36,478 nucleotides of DNA from Xanthobacteraceae bacterium. Lineage in GTDB: Bacteria; Pseudomonadota; Alphaproteobacteria; Rhizobiales; Xanthobacteraceae. Below, piece after piece: positions 1-8,373 of this stretch (positions within the stretch are counted from its first letter, which is position 1; each line of letters begins with the position of its first letter). The notes beneath the pieces were generated by a model. That model did no database searches, was not told where the DNA came from, and saw nothing but the letters and a program-made list of their open reading frames with translations. Both the position numbers and the translations under genes were made by a program. The DNA lies in assembly GCA_024508855.1 (NCBI GenBank), contig JANINJ010000045.1:1-36478 (forward strand). Direction: 5' to 3'.

Positions 1-113
1 TGGCCCGCCCTGCCATCTCCTCCGCGCCCGACGCTGCCGCGTCCACCGCATCCGACCCCGCGAACCTGACGATCGCGCTCGCCCCTCTCATCGGGACCGG
101 ACTAAGGAATTAA
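1..113 (+). CDS. 3' end of an unidentified gene (partial)
   Basis: An open frame runs in from the window edge, read from base 3, and ends at a TAA at 111-113. It gives 36 residues rich in Ala, Ser, Pro and Leu, ending in LIGTGLRN. The low-complexity Ala/Ser tail followed by a hydrophobic end could be a protein C-terminus, but no family can be recognised from so little. It lies directly upstream of a palindromic repeat and of sciP. It may be only non-coding GC-rich sequence. Confidence 0.3.
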   Translation, partial: ARPAISSAPDAAASTASDPANLTIALAPLIGTGLRN

Positions 114-164
114 ATCCTAGATCAACGGAAATGTCAACTGTCGGCTGCGTCGTCCAACACACAT

Positions 165-293
165 CGTCATGGCCGGGCTTGTCCCGGCCATCCACGTCTT
201 TCTTGTTGCGACGTTGCGAAGGCGTGGATCACCGGGCCTTCGCCGCGCCGAAGGGGCTATGGCCCCGCAGGCGGGACAAGTCCGGTGATGACG
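165..293. repeat. Composite inverted intergenic repeat (GGCCGGG family)
   Basis: The left end (from 165) reads CGTCATGGCCGGGCTTGTCC and the right end (to 293) reads roughly as its reverse complement, ending in GGTGATGACG. The left arm alone folds on itself (GGCCGGG/CCCGGCC). Inside lie a second pair, ATCCACG and CGTGGAT, and further GC hairpins around 240-270. This matches the palindromic repeats common between genes in Bradyrhizobium-type genomes. An open frame of 83 codons crossing it (131-382) is not credible as a gene. Half of a related element recurs at the right edge of the window. Confidence 0.75.
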
Positions 294-401
294 GCAGAGT
301 TTGCGGAAATGCGTCTCATCCGTCCTTCGGGGCCCGCTTCACCCCTATCCGGCGCGCTTTTTTGCGACCGGTCGAAGGCTAATCGTATTGAACTATTACG
401 C

Positions 402-416
402 TTAGGCAATTTTTAA
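402..416. promoter_or_regulatory. Possible degenerate CtrA box upstream of sciP
   Basis: TTAG, seven bases, TTAA occurs about 57 bases before the sciP start codon. The CtrA consensus is TTAA-N7-TTAAC, so one half-site base and the final C differ. In Caulobacter, sciP transcription depends on CtrA, which makes the position plausible. The match is too weak to stand alone. Confidence 0.35.
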
Positions 417-472
417 GCCGGTCCGCGTAGATTGCGGTGGTGAGTTCAGTGGTTAGAGTTTGTGAGTACGCC

Positions 473-748
473 ATGACCGAACCCCATCGCCCGAGGGTCA
501 AATATGTCATCGGGCCCGACGGCAGTCCGTTGACCATCGCGGATCTGCCCGCGCCCGGAACCAAACGGTGGGTCATCCGCCGCAAGGCTGAGGTCGTTGC
601 CGCCGTTCGCGGTGGCCTGCTTTCCCTTGAAGAAGCCTGCAGCCGTTACACGCTGACCGTCGACGAATTCCTGTCCTGGCAGTTTTCGATCGACCAGCAC
701 GGTCTGGCGGGGCTGCGGACCACCCGCATTCAGCAATATCGCCAGTAA
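473..748 (+). CDS. sciP: CtrA inhibitor SciP (DUF1153 family)
   Basis: This 91-residue protein has the very conserved DUF1153/SciP sequence: an N-terminal RPRVKYVIGPDGSPLT segment, then KRWVIRRKAEVV and a helix-turn-helix-like region at about residues 37-70 (GGLLSLEEACSRYTLTVDEF). In Caulobacter, SciP binds the master cell-cycle regulator CtrA and blocks its recruitment of RNA polymerase, so flagellar and cell-cycle genes are shut off at the right time. An in-frame GTG at 437 would add 12 residues that do not resemble the family. The ATG at 473 gives the usual family length and is preferred. The gene lies directly before the fliF operon, a common SciP context. Confidence 0.9.
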   Translation: MTEPHRPRVKYVIGPDGSPLTIADLPAPGTKRWVIRRKAEVVAAVRGGLLSLEEACSRYTLTVDEFLSWQFSIDQHGLAGLRTTRIQQYRQ

Positions 749-832
749 GCTCCCGGAAAACGCAAATTTTCTGAAAATCGGTCGCCCACTGGTGGCCGAT
801 TTTCAGCAACTTTGGCGAAATCGTCACGGGTC

Positions 833-850
833 TTAACCGCCGTTAACCAT
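833..850. promoter_or_regulatory. Possible CtrA-binding site for the fliF operon
   Basis: TTAACC at 833 and TTAACCAT at 843-850 are two closely spaced half-sites, 68-85 bases before the fliF start. The spacing between the two TTAA cores is six rather than the canonical seven bases. TTAACCAT is, from memory, a described short CtrA motif in alphaproteobacteria. The Caulobacter fliF promoter is a known CtrA-dependent class II promoter, so the placement fits, but the site is inferred only from sequence. Confidence 0.5.
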
Positions 851-917
851 ATTGAAACCATCCCATGGGCAAATTTTGCCCAGTCGGCTGTCCACGCCGA
901 ATCTCAGGGGCTGGTTC

Positions 918-2552
918 GTGCAGGGTTTGGCGGGATTTCTAAAAGGTCTGGGTGCGTCGAGGCTGGCCGCGATGGTTGCGGTGACCCTCGCGCTTGTCGG
1001 ATTCTTCGGCTTCGTCATCATGCGGGTCACGACGCCGCAGATGACCACGCTGTTCACCGACCTCAGCGTCGAAGACTCCTCGAGCATCATCAAGGAGCTC
1101 GAGCGCCAGGCAATTCCTTATGAAATGCGCAACGACGGCGCCATCCTCATGGTGCCGAAGGACAAGGTCACGCGCCTGCGCATGAAGCTGGCCGAAGGCG
1201 GCCTGCCCAAGGGTGGTGGCGTCGGCTACGAGATCTTCGACAAGTCCGACGCGCTCGGATCGACCAGTTTCGTCCAGAATATCAATCACTTGCGAGCACT
1301 TGAGGGCGAGCTGGCGCGCACCATCCGCGCGATCGACCGCATCCAGGCCGCGCGCGTCCATCTGGTTCTCCCGGAACGCCCGCTGTTTTCGCGGGAGACG
1401 CCCGAACCGTCGGCCTCGATCGTGCTGCGCGTTCGCGGCGCCCTCGAACCGCAGCAGGTCCGCGCCATTCGCCACCTGGTGGCATCCGCGGTGAACGGCC
1501 TGAAGCCGCAGCGCGTTTCGATCGTCGATGAAGCCGGGCAACTGCTGGCCGATGGCGCCGCGGGCGACCCCGCAAGCGGCGGCGCCACCAGCGACGAGCG
1601 CCGCATCAATTTCGAGAAGCGGATGCGCAGCGAGGTTGAATCGATCGTATCGTCGGTGGTCGGCAACGGCCGCGCCCGCGTGCAGCTCTCCGCCGATTTC
1701 GACTACAACAAGGTGACGCAGACTTCCGACAAGTTCGATCCTGAAGGCCGCGTTCTGCGCTCCAGCCAGACCCGCGAAGAATCTTCGACCACCGCCGATA
1801 ACCGCGACGGGCAGGTGACGGTGAACAACGAACTGCCGGGCAACCAGCGGCAGGACAATGGCACCGGCGCCACGAAAGACCAGAGCAAGAAGAGCGAAGA
1901 AACCAACAACTACGAGATTTCACGCACCACCAAGACCGAAGTGACCGAGGCCGGACGCGTCAATCGCATCTCCGTCGCGGTGCTGGTCGACGGCATCTAT
2001 TCCAAGAACGAAAAAGGCGAGACGGTCTACCAGGCACGCGACAAGGAGCAGCTCGATCGCATCGCGGCGCTGGTCCGTTCGGCGATCGGCTTCGATCAGA
2101 AGCGCGGCGATCAGGTCGAGGTGGTCAATCTGCGTTTCGCCGAAGGCCCGTCTGCACAGCCGATCAACGAACCGTCCGGCTTCCTTGGCATGCTTCAGTT
2201 CACCAAGGACGATGTCATGAACCTGATCGAGCTCGTCGTAATGTCGCTGCTCGGACTGGTCGTCGTGTTCATGGTGGTGCGGCCGCTGGTGAAGCGCATC
2301 CTCAGCCCGGATGCCAACCCGGCCAACAACAGCCCTGCCCCCGTTCCCGCGCTGGCCGACGCAAGCCAGACGCCTGCCGCGCCCGGCCAAAATCTCGTTC
2401 CCGGATCGAATGCGACCGCTCAGATGATCGATGTCGCGCAGGTTCAGGGACAGGTTCACGCCCAGTCCGTCCACCGCGTCGGCGAACTGGCCGAGCGCAA
2501 TCCGACAGAAACCGTTTCCATCATCCGTCAATGGCTCGCTGAGCCTGCTTGA
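918..2552 (+). CDS. fliF: Flagellar MS-ring protein FliF
   Basis: The product is 544 residues long and forms the flagellar basal-body MS ring in the inner membrane, the platform for the switch complex and export gate. It shows an N-terminal membrane segment (about residues 13-37), ring-building domains with the family stretch [10 protein letters not shown] and the conserved ARVHLVLPE, a charged, low-complexity linker around 260-340, and a second membrane segment at about 436-458. It ends in a cytoplasmic tail with [13 protein letters not shown], the FliG-binding end. The GTG at 918 was chosen because AGGGG at 906-910 is well spaced before it and the protein then begins [15 protein letters not shown], as in relatives. 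A TTG at 852 would add 22 residues and overlap the promoter motif. The stop lies 5 bases before the fliG ATG. Confidence 0.93.
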   Translation: MQGLAGFLKGLGASRLAAMVAVTLALVGFFGFVIMRVTTPQMTTLFTDLSVEDSSSIIKELERQAIPYEMRNDGAILMVPKDKVTRLRMKLAEGGLPKGGGVGYEIFDKSDALGSTSFVQNINHLRALEGELARTIRAIDRIQAARVHLVLPERPLFSRETPEPSASIVLRVRGALEPQQVRAIRHLVASAVNGLKPQRVSIVDEAGQLLADGAAGDPASGGATSDERRINFEKRMRSEVESIVSSVVGNGRARVQLSADFDYNKVTQTSDKFDPEGRVLRSSQTREESSTTADNRDGQVTVNNELPGNQRQDNGTGATKDQSKKSEETNNYEISRTTKTEVTEAGRVNRISVAVLVDGIYSKNEKGETVYQARDKEQLDRIAALVRSAIGFDQKRGDQVEVVNLRFAEGPSAQPINEPSGFLGMLQFTKDDVMNLIELVVMSLLGLVVVFMVVRPLVKRILSPDANPANNSPAPVPALADASQTPAAPGQNLVPGSNATAQMIDVAQVQGQVHAQSVHRVGELAERNPTETVSIIRQWLAEPA

Positions 2553-2557
2553 TCGCC

Positions 2558-3646
2558 ATGGCCGTACCGCAAACCATCGCCCAGACCAACAATGACATCG
2601 CAAGCGTCGTCGCGACGCTGGCGAGTCGCCAGAACGGCCGCGCCAAAAGCAAGCCGATGACCGGCCCGCAACGTGCCGCCATCCTGATGCTCGCGCTGGG
2701 CGACCAATATGGCGGCAAGGTATGGGCGATGCTCGACGACGACGAAGTGCGTGAACTGTCGGTGGTGATGTCGTCGCTCGGCACCGTCGAAGCCGACACC
2801 GTCGAGGATCTGATGCTCGAATTCGTGTCGCGCATGTCGGCCTCTGGCGCACTGATGGGGAATTTCGACGCCACCGAACGGCTGCTGCAGCAGTATCTTC
2901 CGGCCGATCGCGTCACCGGCATCATGGATGAGATTCGCGGACCGGCTGGACGCAACATGTGGGAGAAGCTCTCCAACGTGCAGGAAGAGGTCCTCGCCAA
3001 CTACCTGAAGAACGAATATCCGCAGACCATTGCCGTCGTGTTGTCGAAGCTGAAGCCGGAGCATGCAGCGCGGGTGCTGGCGATCCTCCCGGAAGACATG
3101 GCGCTCGACGTGGTCGGCCGCATGCTCAAGATGGAAGCCGTGCAGAAGGAAGTGATCGAGCGCGTCGAGCAAACCCTGCGCAGCGAATTCATGTCCAATC
3201 TGTCGCAGACCCGTCGTCGCGACGCCCACGAGGTCATGGCGGAAATCTTCAACAACTTCGACCGGCAGACGGAAACCCGCTTCATCACCTCGCTCGAAGA
3301 AGAAAATCGCGAATCCGCCGAACGCATCAAGGCGCTGATGTTCACGTTCGACGATCTCGTGAAGCTGGATTCCGGATCGGCGCAAACCCTGATGCGTCAC
3401 GTCGACAAGGACAAGCTCGGCATCGCGCTGAAGAGCGCCAACGAGGAAGTGCGCGGCTTCTTCCTCGGCAACATGTCGTCGCGCGCCGGCAAAATGCTGC
3501 TCGACGACATGGCAGCGCTGGGGCCGGTGCGCTTGCGCGACGTCGACGAGGCTCAGGCGCTGCTGGTCAACCTGGCCAAGGATCTCGCGGCCAGGGGTGA
3601 AATCATGCTGTCGAAGAACCGCGCTGACGACGAGTTGGTGTACTGA
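2558..3646 (+). CDS. fliG: Flagellar motor switch protein FliG
   Basis: This 362-residue protein is the rotor component of the switch complex. It binds the FliF tail and interacts with the stator to produce torque. An N-terminal domain (about 35-130) begins [13 protein letters not shown]. The middle domain carries [14 protein letters not shown] (YPQT at 154-157), matching the family EHPQT motif that contacts FliM. The C-terminal torque domain contains [11 protein letters not shown], matching the FVFEDL motif, and charged helices typical of FliG. The ATG at 2558 is preferred. A TTG at 2549 would overlap the fliF stop. The stop overlaps the fliH start as TGATG, indicating translational coupling. 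Confidence 0.94.
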   Translation: MAVPQTIAQTNNDIASVVATLASRQNGRAKSKPMTGPQRAAILMLALGDQYGGKVWAMLDDDEVRELSVVMSSLGTVEADTVEDLMLEFVSRMSASGALMGNFDATERLLQQYLPADRVTGIMDEIRGPAGRNMWEKLSNVQEEVLANYLKNEYPQTIAVVLSKLKPEHAARVLAILPEDMALDVVGRMLKMEAVQKEVIERVEQTLRSEFMSNLSQTRRRDAHEVMAEIFNNFDRQTETRFITSLEEENRESAERIKALMFTFDDLVKLDSGSAQTLMRHVDKDKLGIALKSANEEVRGFFLGNMSSRAGKMLLDDMAALGPVRLRDVDEAQALLVNLAKDLAARGEIMLSKNRADDELVY

Positions 3647-4284
3647 TGGGCGCTCCGGCAAAATTCCTGTTCGACACGGACTTCTCCGCGCCTCACAAGG
3701 CGCGGGAAAAGGCCGCGACGCCTGCCGAGATCGCTCAGCAAGTTGCACAAGCCGAGTCTCGCGCCTATCGCGCGGGCCACGACGCCGCGCAACGCGAAGC
3801 CAAGGTCGAGAGCGATCGCCGTGTGGCACTCGCGTTCGAACAGATCGGGATTGCGATCCAGAGCATCGCGTCGCGGTTTTCCAATGTCGAGGATCGCATC
3901 GAAACCGAAGCGGTGGATGTTGCCGTCGCCGTCGCGCGCCAGCTCAGCGGCGAATTGATCGCGGCCGAGCCCATGGCCGGCATCACGGCACTCGTCGCCG
4001 ATTGCTTCCGCCATCTGGTCTCGACGCCGCATCTGGTCATCCGGGTCAACGAGCAACTGTACGAGGCCGCGCGGGATCGCTTCGAGCAGTTGGCGAAACA
4101 GAGCGGCTTTCAGGGCCGTCTGATCGTTCTCGCCGAGCCCGAGATCGAGTCCGGCGACTGCAGGATCGAGTGGGCGGATGGCGGCGTCGAGCGTGAACGC
4201 ACCGCGATCGATGCCAAGATCACCGAACTGGTCGCAAGTTACGTCGCGTCGCGCAAACAAGGACATACGGGAACCGAATCATGA
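3646..4284 (+). CDS. fliH: Flagellar assembly protein FliH-like, export ATPase regulator
   Basis: The 212-residue product resembles the alphaproteobacterial FliH/HrpE family, which holds the export ATPase FliI at the base of the flagellum. There is a short N-terminal segment (GAPAKFLFDTDF), then an Ala/Glu/Arg-rich helical stretch at about 25-70 that probably forms a coiled coil, and a C-terminal domain with AVDVAVAVARQL and IEWADGGVERE, typical of the family end. FliH is weakly conserved, so context between fliG and fliN carries much of the weight. It overlaps fliG by one base and fliN by four (ATGA). Confidence 0.85.
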   Translation: MGAPAKFLFDTDFSAPHKAREKAATPAEIAQQVAQAESRAYRAGHDAAQREAKVESDRRVALAFEQIGIAIQSIASRFSNVEDRIETEAVDVAVAVARQLSGELIAAEPMAGITALVADCFRHLVSTPHLVIRVNEQLYEAARDRFEQLAKQSGFQGRLIVLAEPEIESGDCRIEWADGGVERERTAIDAKITELVASYVASRKQGHTGTES

Positions 4285-4631
4285 GCGACAACGACAGCAA
4301 GATTCCGCTTCAGGATCTCAATTCGGCGGACGCGCCTTCGATGGTCGACGATTCCAGCACCAACGACGAGCATGTCTCGCGCGCCGCCTCCGACCTGGAA
4401 GCTGTATTCGACGTTCCGGTGCAGGTTTCGGCGGTGCTCGGCCGTTCGAAAATGGATGTCGGCGAGCTCCTGAAGCTCGGGCCCGGCACCGTGCTCGAAC
4501 TGGATCGCAGGGTCGGCGAAGCGATCGATATCTACGTCAACAATCGGCTGGTCGCGCGCGGCGAAGTCGTCCTCGTCGAGGACAAGCTCGGCGTCACCAT
4601 GACCGAAATCATCAAGGCGGAGCGCGCCTGA
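4281..4631 (+). CDS. fliN: Flagellar motor switch protein FliN
   Basis: The 116-residue product has an acidic, Ser/Asp-rich N-terminal 40 residues and a C-terminal SpoA (surface presentation of antigens) domain at about 43-113, including VPVQVSAVLGRSKM, LKLGPGTVLELDR and VNNRLVARGEVVLVEDKLGV. FliN forms the lower C-ring with FliM and takes part in switching and export. Its ATG overlaps the fliH stop (ATGA), so the two are probably translationally coupled. A 47-base gap separates it from flbD. Confidence 0.95.
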   Translation: MSDNDSKIPLQDLNSADAPSMVDDSSTNDEHVSRAASDLEAVFDVPVQVSAVLGRSKMDVGELLKLGPGTVLELDRRVGEAIDIYVNNRLVARGEVVLVEDKLGVTMTEIIKAERA

Positions 4632-4678
4632 CGCGCGGACAACCAGCGCGCTTGCGCAGAGAATAACAGGAGCAAATC

Positions 4679-6064
4679 ATGCGGCTTCTCATCGTCGGCA
4701 CCCTGAAGGGGCAACTCACGACAGCCACCAAGATCGCCATGGACAACGGCGCTTCCGTCACCCACGCGGAGGACAGCGAACAGGCGATGCGGGTGTTGCG
4801 CGGCGGCAAGGGCGCCGACCTGCTGCTGGTGGACGTCGCCCTCGACATCCGCGATCTGGTGATGCGGCTCGAAGCCGAACACATCCACGTGCCGATCGTC
4901 GCCTGCGGGATCGCCAGTGACGCCCGCGCGGCGGTCGCAGCCATTCATGCCGGCGCCAAGGAATACATCCCGCTTCCGCCAGATCCGGAGCTGATCGCCG
5001 CCGTGCTGGCCGCTGTCGCCAACGACTCCCGCGACCTCGTCTACCGCGACGAATCCATGGCCAAGGTCATCAAGCTGGCGCAGCAGATCGCCGGCTCCGA
5101 TGCATCGGTCATGATCACCGGCGAATCCGGCACCGGCAAGGAAGTGCTGGCGCGTTACGTCCATAGCCGTTCCAATCGCGCCAAGAGACCCTTCATTTCG
5201 GTCAATTGCGCCGCGATCCCCGAACACCTGCTCGAGTCCGAATTGTTCGGCCACGAGAAAGGCGCCTTCACCGGCGCGATCGCTCGCAGGATCGGAAAAT
5301 TCGAGGAAGCATCCGGCGGCACGCTGCTACTGGATGAAATTTCGGAAATGGACGTCCGCCTGCAATCGAAGCTGCTGCGCGCGATTCAGGAGCGCGTCAT
5401 CGATCGTGTCGGCGGTACCCGGCCGGTGCCGGTCGATATCCGCATCATCGCGACCTCGAACCGCAATCTGGCGGATGCCGTGCGCGAAGGCACCTTCCGC
5501 GAGGATCTGCTGTTCCGGCTCAACGTCGTCAATTTGAAGATTCCGCCGCTGCGCGAGCGCCCGGCCGACGTCATGGAACTGGCGCAACACTTCGCCCGCA
5601 AATATGCCGAAGCCAACGGCGTGCCAGTACGGCCGATTTCTGCCGATGCGCGTCACGTGCTGACCACTAACCGCTGGCAGGGCAACGTCCGCGAACTGGA
5701 AAACACCATTCACCGCTCGGTGCTGATGGCCAGCGGCGACGAGATCGGTGCCGATGCGATCCTGACACCCGATGGCGATCGGCTCGATCTGGCGAAGTCG
5801 GTTCCTGCCGTCGCCCACGCGACGCTCGCCGCCGAGCAGGTCACGCGCGCGCTGGTCGGCCGCACCGTGGCGGATGTCGAGCGTGACCTGATCCTGGAAA
5901 CGCTGAAGCATTGCCTCGGCAATCGCACCCACGCCGCCAACATTCTCGGCATCTCGATCCGCACGCTGCGCAACAAGCTCAACGAGTATGCGGACGGCGG
6001 ATTGCCGATCACGCCGGCAGGCCTCGGCGCAGGCGATTATCGGGGCATTGCAGCGACGGCTTGA
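4679..6064 (+). CDS. flbD: Sigma-54-dependent flagellar regulator FlbD
   Basis: This is a 461-residue enhancer-binding protein of the NtrC type, probably FlbD, which activates sigma-54 flagellar genes late in assembly. Residues 1-115 form a receiver-like domain. Asp52 is in the phosphorylation position (LLLVDVA), but the acidic pair near the N-terminus and the conserved Lys are absent, as expected for a regulator not controlled by normal phosphotransfer. The AAA+ domain has Walker A GESGTGKE (148-155), the sigma-54 contact loop GAFTGA (195-200) and Walker B GGTLLLDE (213-220). A Fis-type helix-turn-helix lies near 404-437 (NRTHAANILGISIRTLRNKL). AACAGGAGC before the ATG is a good ribosome site. 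It closes the fliFGHN cluster and is probably co-transcribed with it. Confidence 0.93.
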   Translation: MRLLIVGTLKGQLTTATKIAMDNGASVTHAEDSEQAMRVLRGGKGADLLLVDVALDIRDLVMRLEAEHIHVPIVACGIASDARAAVAAIHAGAKEYIPLPPDPELIAAVLAAVANDSRDLVYRDESMAKVIKLAQQIAGSDASVMITGESGTGKEVLARYVHSRSNRAKRPFISVNCAAIPEHLLESELFGHEKGAFTGAIARRIGKFEEASGGTLLLDEISEMDVRLQSKLLRAIQERVIDRVGGTRPVPVDIRIIATSNRNLADAVREGTFREDLLFRLNVVNLKIPPLRERPADVMELAQHFARKYAEANGVPVRPISADARHVLTTNRWQGNVRELENTIHRSVLMASGDEIGADAILTPDGDRLDLAKSVPAVAHATLAAEQVTRALVGRTVADVERDLILETLKHCLGNRTHAANILGISIRTLRNKLNEYADGGLPITPAGLGAGDYRGIAATA

Positions 6065-6076
6065 TCGGCTGGTCGT

Positions 6077-6250
6077 TCAGGCCGACATCGTAAGCGCCGA
6101 ATAACTCGGCGCATCCGGGCTGCGAAAAATGCGGATCGGTTCGCCGGGCGTGAGGCGCGGCGCCGTCGCCACCGCATAAATATAGAGCGCAATATAGGCG
6201 ATCGAAAGCGCACCGATGGCGTAGGCTGCCCAGACAGCGATGCGTTTCAT
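6077..6250 (-). CDS. Small single-pass membrane protein, hypothetical
   Basis: A 57-residue reading frame begins MKRIAVWAAYAIGALSIAYI, with one long hydrophobic segment at about residues 5-28, then a polar tail rich in Pro and Arg (TPGEPIRIFRSPDAP). No family is recognised. The frame can be extended upstream to 6361, but the extension is basic and lacks the look of a protein N-terminus, so the internal ATG ahead of the hydrophobic segment is preferred. It converges on flbD with only 12 bases between the stops, and is divergent from the helicase gene. It could be spurious, though the clean hydrophobic segment supports a real small membrane protein. Confidence 0.55.
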   Translation of the reverse strand: MKRIAVWAAYAIGALSIAYIALYIYAVATAPRLTPGEPIRIFRSPDAPSYSALTMSA

Positions 6251-6447
6251 TCGGACCGATCTCACATTAACGACGCGCAAAACCTTATCACGAAACCGCG
6301 AATCGATCTCGCCTGGCCTGACGCGGAACAGGTGCCGACCGCCTGACGCCGCCATGCGCATGACCGGCTTGCACGGCGCCTCCGAATGTTTAGCTTGCGG
6401 AGATTCGAGTCGCGGCGACAGCCCGCGGCTTATATCACCGAGAACCC

Positions 6448-7557
6448 ATGACGACCTTCACGTCCCACCAGGATACGGCGCTGAAAGCCGTTGCCGACTG
6501 GCTGAAAGCCAAACCCGGCAAGAACGGCACGCCGCCGGTATTCCGGCTGTTCGGCTATGCCGGCACCGGCAAGACGACACTGGCGCGCCATGTCGCGGAG
6601 GGCGTGGACGGCGAAGTCAAGTTCGCGGCTTTCACCGGCAAGGCCGCGCTGGTCATGCGCAACAAGGGTTGCGACAACGCATCGACGATTCATTCGCTGA
6701 TTTATCGCGCGCGCGAATCCGGCGAGGAACAGCCGAGTTTCGAATTGTGGGACGACGCGCCGGCGTCGAAAGCCAAGCTCATCATCATCGATGAGTGCTC
6801 GATGGTCGACGCCGATCTCGGCCGCGACCTGATGTCGTTCGATTGCCCGTTGCTCGTCCTCGGCGATCCTGCGCAATTGCCGCCGATCCAAGGCGGCGGT
6901 TTCTTCACCAACAACGAGCCCGACGCGATGCTGACCGAAGTGCATCGGCAGGCGCAGGACGATCCCATCGTGCGCATGTCGATGGCGATCCGCGAAGGGC
7001 GCGCGCTCGATATCGGGCAATTCGGCGAGAGCGAAGTGGTCCGCCGTGACGCGCTCGATCCGGATCGGGTGATGAATGCCGATCAGATACTGGTCGGCCG
7101 TAACAATACGCGGCGGGCCTACAACATGCGGGTACGCCAGAAGCAGCACATCGAGGACCCACTGCCGGTCGCCGGCGACAAACTGGTGTGCCTGCGCAAC
7201 AATCGCAAGAAGGCCCTCTTCAATGGCGGATTGTGGCGCGTGAAGTCGCGAGCCCAATCGAAATCGCAGATCGTCACCATGCGGGTATCGCCCGACGAGG
7301 ATTTCGGCGGCCGGGTCACCAAGGTTTCGGTGCGGGCAGACTGCTTCAGCGGCGGTATCGAGGACATTCCGTGGGAACAGCGCAAGCCCTACGATGAGTT
7401 CGATTACGGCTACGTGCTCACCGTACACAAGTCACAAGGTTCGCAGTGGGACGACGTGGTGCTGTTCGACGAAAGCTTCGCGTTTCAGGACAGCCGGGCA
7501 CGCTGGCTCTATACCGGCATCACGCGGGCGGCGAAGCGATTAAGTGTGGTGGTATAG
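6448..7557 (+). CDS. Dda/RecD-like SF1 DNA helicase
   Basis: The 369-residue product is a compact superfamily 1B helicase of the Dda/RecD2 type (ATP-dependent 5'-to-3' unwinding is known for the family). Visible motifs are Walker A GYAGTGKTT (36-44), Walker B with DECSMVD (from 115), motif III GDPAQLPP (139-146), a C-terminal UvrD-like segment VLTVHKSQGSQWDDVV (from 323) and motif VI YTGITRA (355-361). It lacks the long N-terminal domains of RecD2, so it resembles the stand-alone phage T4 Dda form. It is a single gene with about 200 bases free upstream. A role in replication-fork or recombination repair is inferred from the family only. Confidence 0.85.
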   Translation: MTTFTSHQDTALKAVADWLKAKPGKNGTPPVFRLFGYAGTGKTTLARHVAEGVDGEVKFAAFTGKAALVMRNKGCDNASTIHSLIYRARESGEEQPSFELWDDAPASKAKLIIIDECSMVDADLGRDLMSFDCPLLVLGDPAQLPPIQGGGFFTNNEPDAMLTEVHRQAQDDPIVRMSMAIREGRALDIGQFGESEVVRRDALDPDRVMNADQILVGRNNTRRAYNMRVRQKQHIEDPLPVAGDKLVCLRNNRKKALFNGGLWRVKSRAQSKSQIVTMRVSPDEDFGGRVTKVSVRADCFSGGIEDIPWEQRKPYDEFDYGYVLTVHKSQGSQWDDVVLFDESFAFQDSRARWLYTGITRAAKRLSVVV

Positions 7558-7695
7558 CGCTTTCTCGGTGAACCTTTACACGAATTGCGCGACAAATTAT
7601 GTGTTGCGCCGATCTGGCGCATGGTGAAAATGGCGCTCACCGGAACAATCTCACTCGAATGAGTAACGGCCAATCAGGCATAGGAGGTATTTGAT

Positions 7696-8064
7696 ATGCG
7701 ACTTGCGAAAACCATCGGCGTAACGCTGCTTGTGGGTTCAACCGCGCTGGCATTCGCGCTGCCGGCAAATTCGGCGCCCCTGATGTCGGCGCAGGCTGGT
7801 TTGTCGAAGGCCGCACCTTCCTCGACTGAAACCGTTCAGTATTGGCACCGCCACGGCTACGGCCACTATCATGGCGGCGGTGGTGCGGGCGCGCTGATCG
7901 GTGGTCTCGCCGCGGGCGCCATCATTGGCGGCGCGATCGCGGCCGGCCAGGCCAACGCTGCCACGCAGCAGCATCAGGCCTATTGCGCGCAGCGGTATCG
8001 TTCCTACGATCCGGGCTCGGACACCTTCCTGGCGCGCGACGGCAACCGGTATCAGTGCCGCTAA
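7696..8064 (+). CDS. BA14K family secreted protein
   Basis: The 122-residue product starts with a signal peptide (MRLAKTIGVTLLVGSTALAF, likely cut after ALPANSA). A His/Gly/Tyr-rich stretch follows (HRHGYGHYHGGGGAG), then a Gly/Ala-rich hydrophobic segment (about 70-90), and a C-terminal BA14K motif, YCAQRYRSYDPGSDTFLARD, from residue 96. The family was first noted as an immunoreactive Brucella protein with lectin-like properties. It occurs in many copies in Rhizobiales and its function is largely unknown. AGGAGGT before the ATG is a near-perfect ribosome site. A strong terminator follows. Confidence 0.88.
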   Translation: MRLAKTIGVTLLVGSTALAFALPANSAPLMSAQAGLSKAAPSSTETVQYWHRHGYGHYHGGGGAGALIGGLAAGAIIGGAIAAGQANAATQQHQAYCAQRYRSYDPGSDTFLARDGNRYQCR

Positions 8065-8067
8065 TAT

Positions 8068-8088
8068 AATACCTGCAATTCAGGTATT
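8068..8088 (+). other. Perfect 8-bp hairpin after the BA14K gene
   Basis: AATACCTG and CAGGTATT form a perfect eight-base-pair stem with a five-base loop, beginning four bases after the BA14K stop codon and six bases before the terminator stem. It has no T-run of its own, so it is more likely an mRNA 3'-end stabiliser or part of a double hairpin than a separate terminator. Confidence 0.6.
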
Positions 8089-8093
8089 ACCGG

Positions 8094-8124
8094 AACCGCG
8101 GGCTCACCCCCGCGGTTTTTGTTT
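8094..8124 (+). terminator. Intrinsic terminator of the BA14K gene
   Basis: AACCGCGGG pairs with CCCGCGGTT across a short loop and is followed by TTTGTTT. The stem is almost all GC and the T-rich tail is on the plus strand, so it ends transcription of the BA14K gene. From here to the msrA start (about 250 bases) I see no other gene or clear site. Confidence 0.85.
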
Positions 8125-8373
8125 GGACGAAGCGTTACGTTCACTCGCGCAGAACGCTGCGAGGGTGACAGGCGGGCCAAATCTCGCAACATCTGGCTTC
8201 GCTAATCTAAGCTACTGTAATTTCAGCCACTTTATTCACGAAGTCGTGTGCGGCTAGCTGTAACAAACGCGGCTTTCACGCGTACCTCTGGACGTCGCCG
8301 GCAAGGAACCGTTTTCGAGGCTGTTTCGACCGGCTTGATGCCAGCTATGATCGATCATTCGAGAGGATTTCCC

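Noticed and set aside
131-382. Open frame of 83 codons over the first repeat
   Set aside because: It lies entirely in the palindromic repeat and its flanks, and the translated sequence is repeat-derived with no ribosome site.
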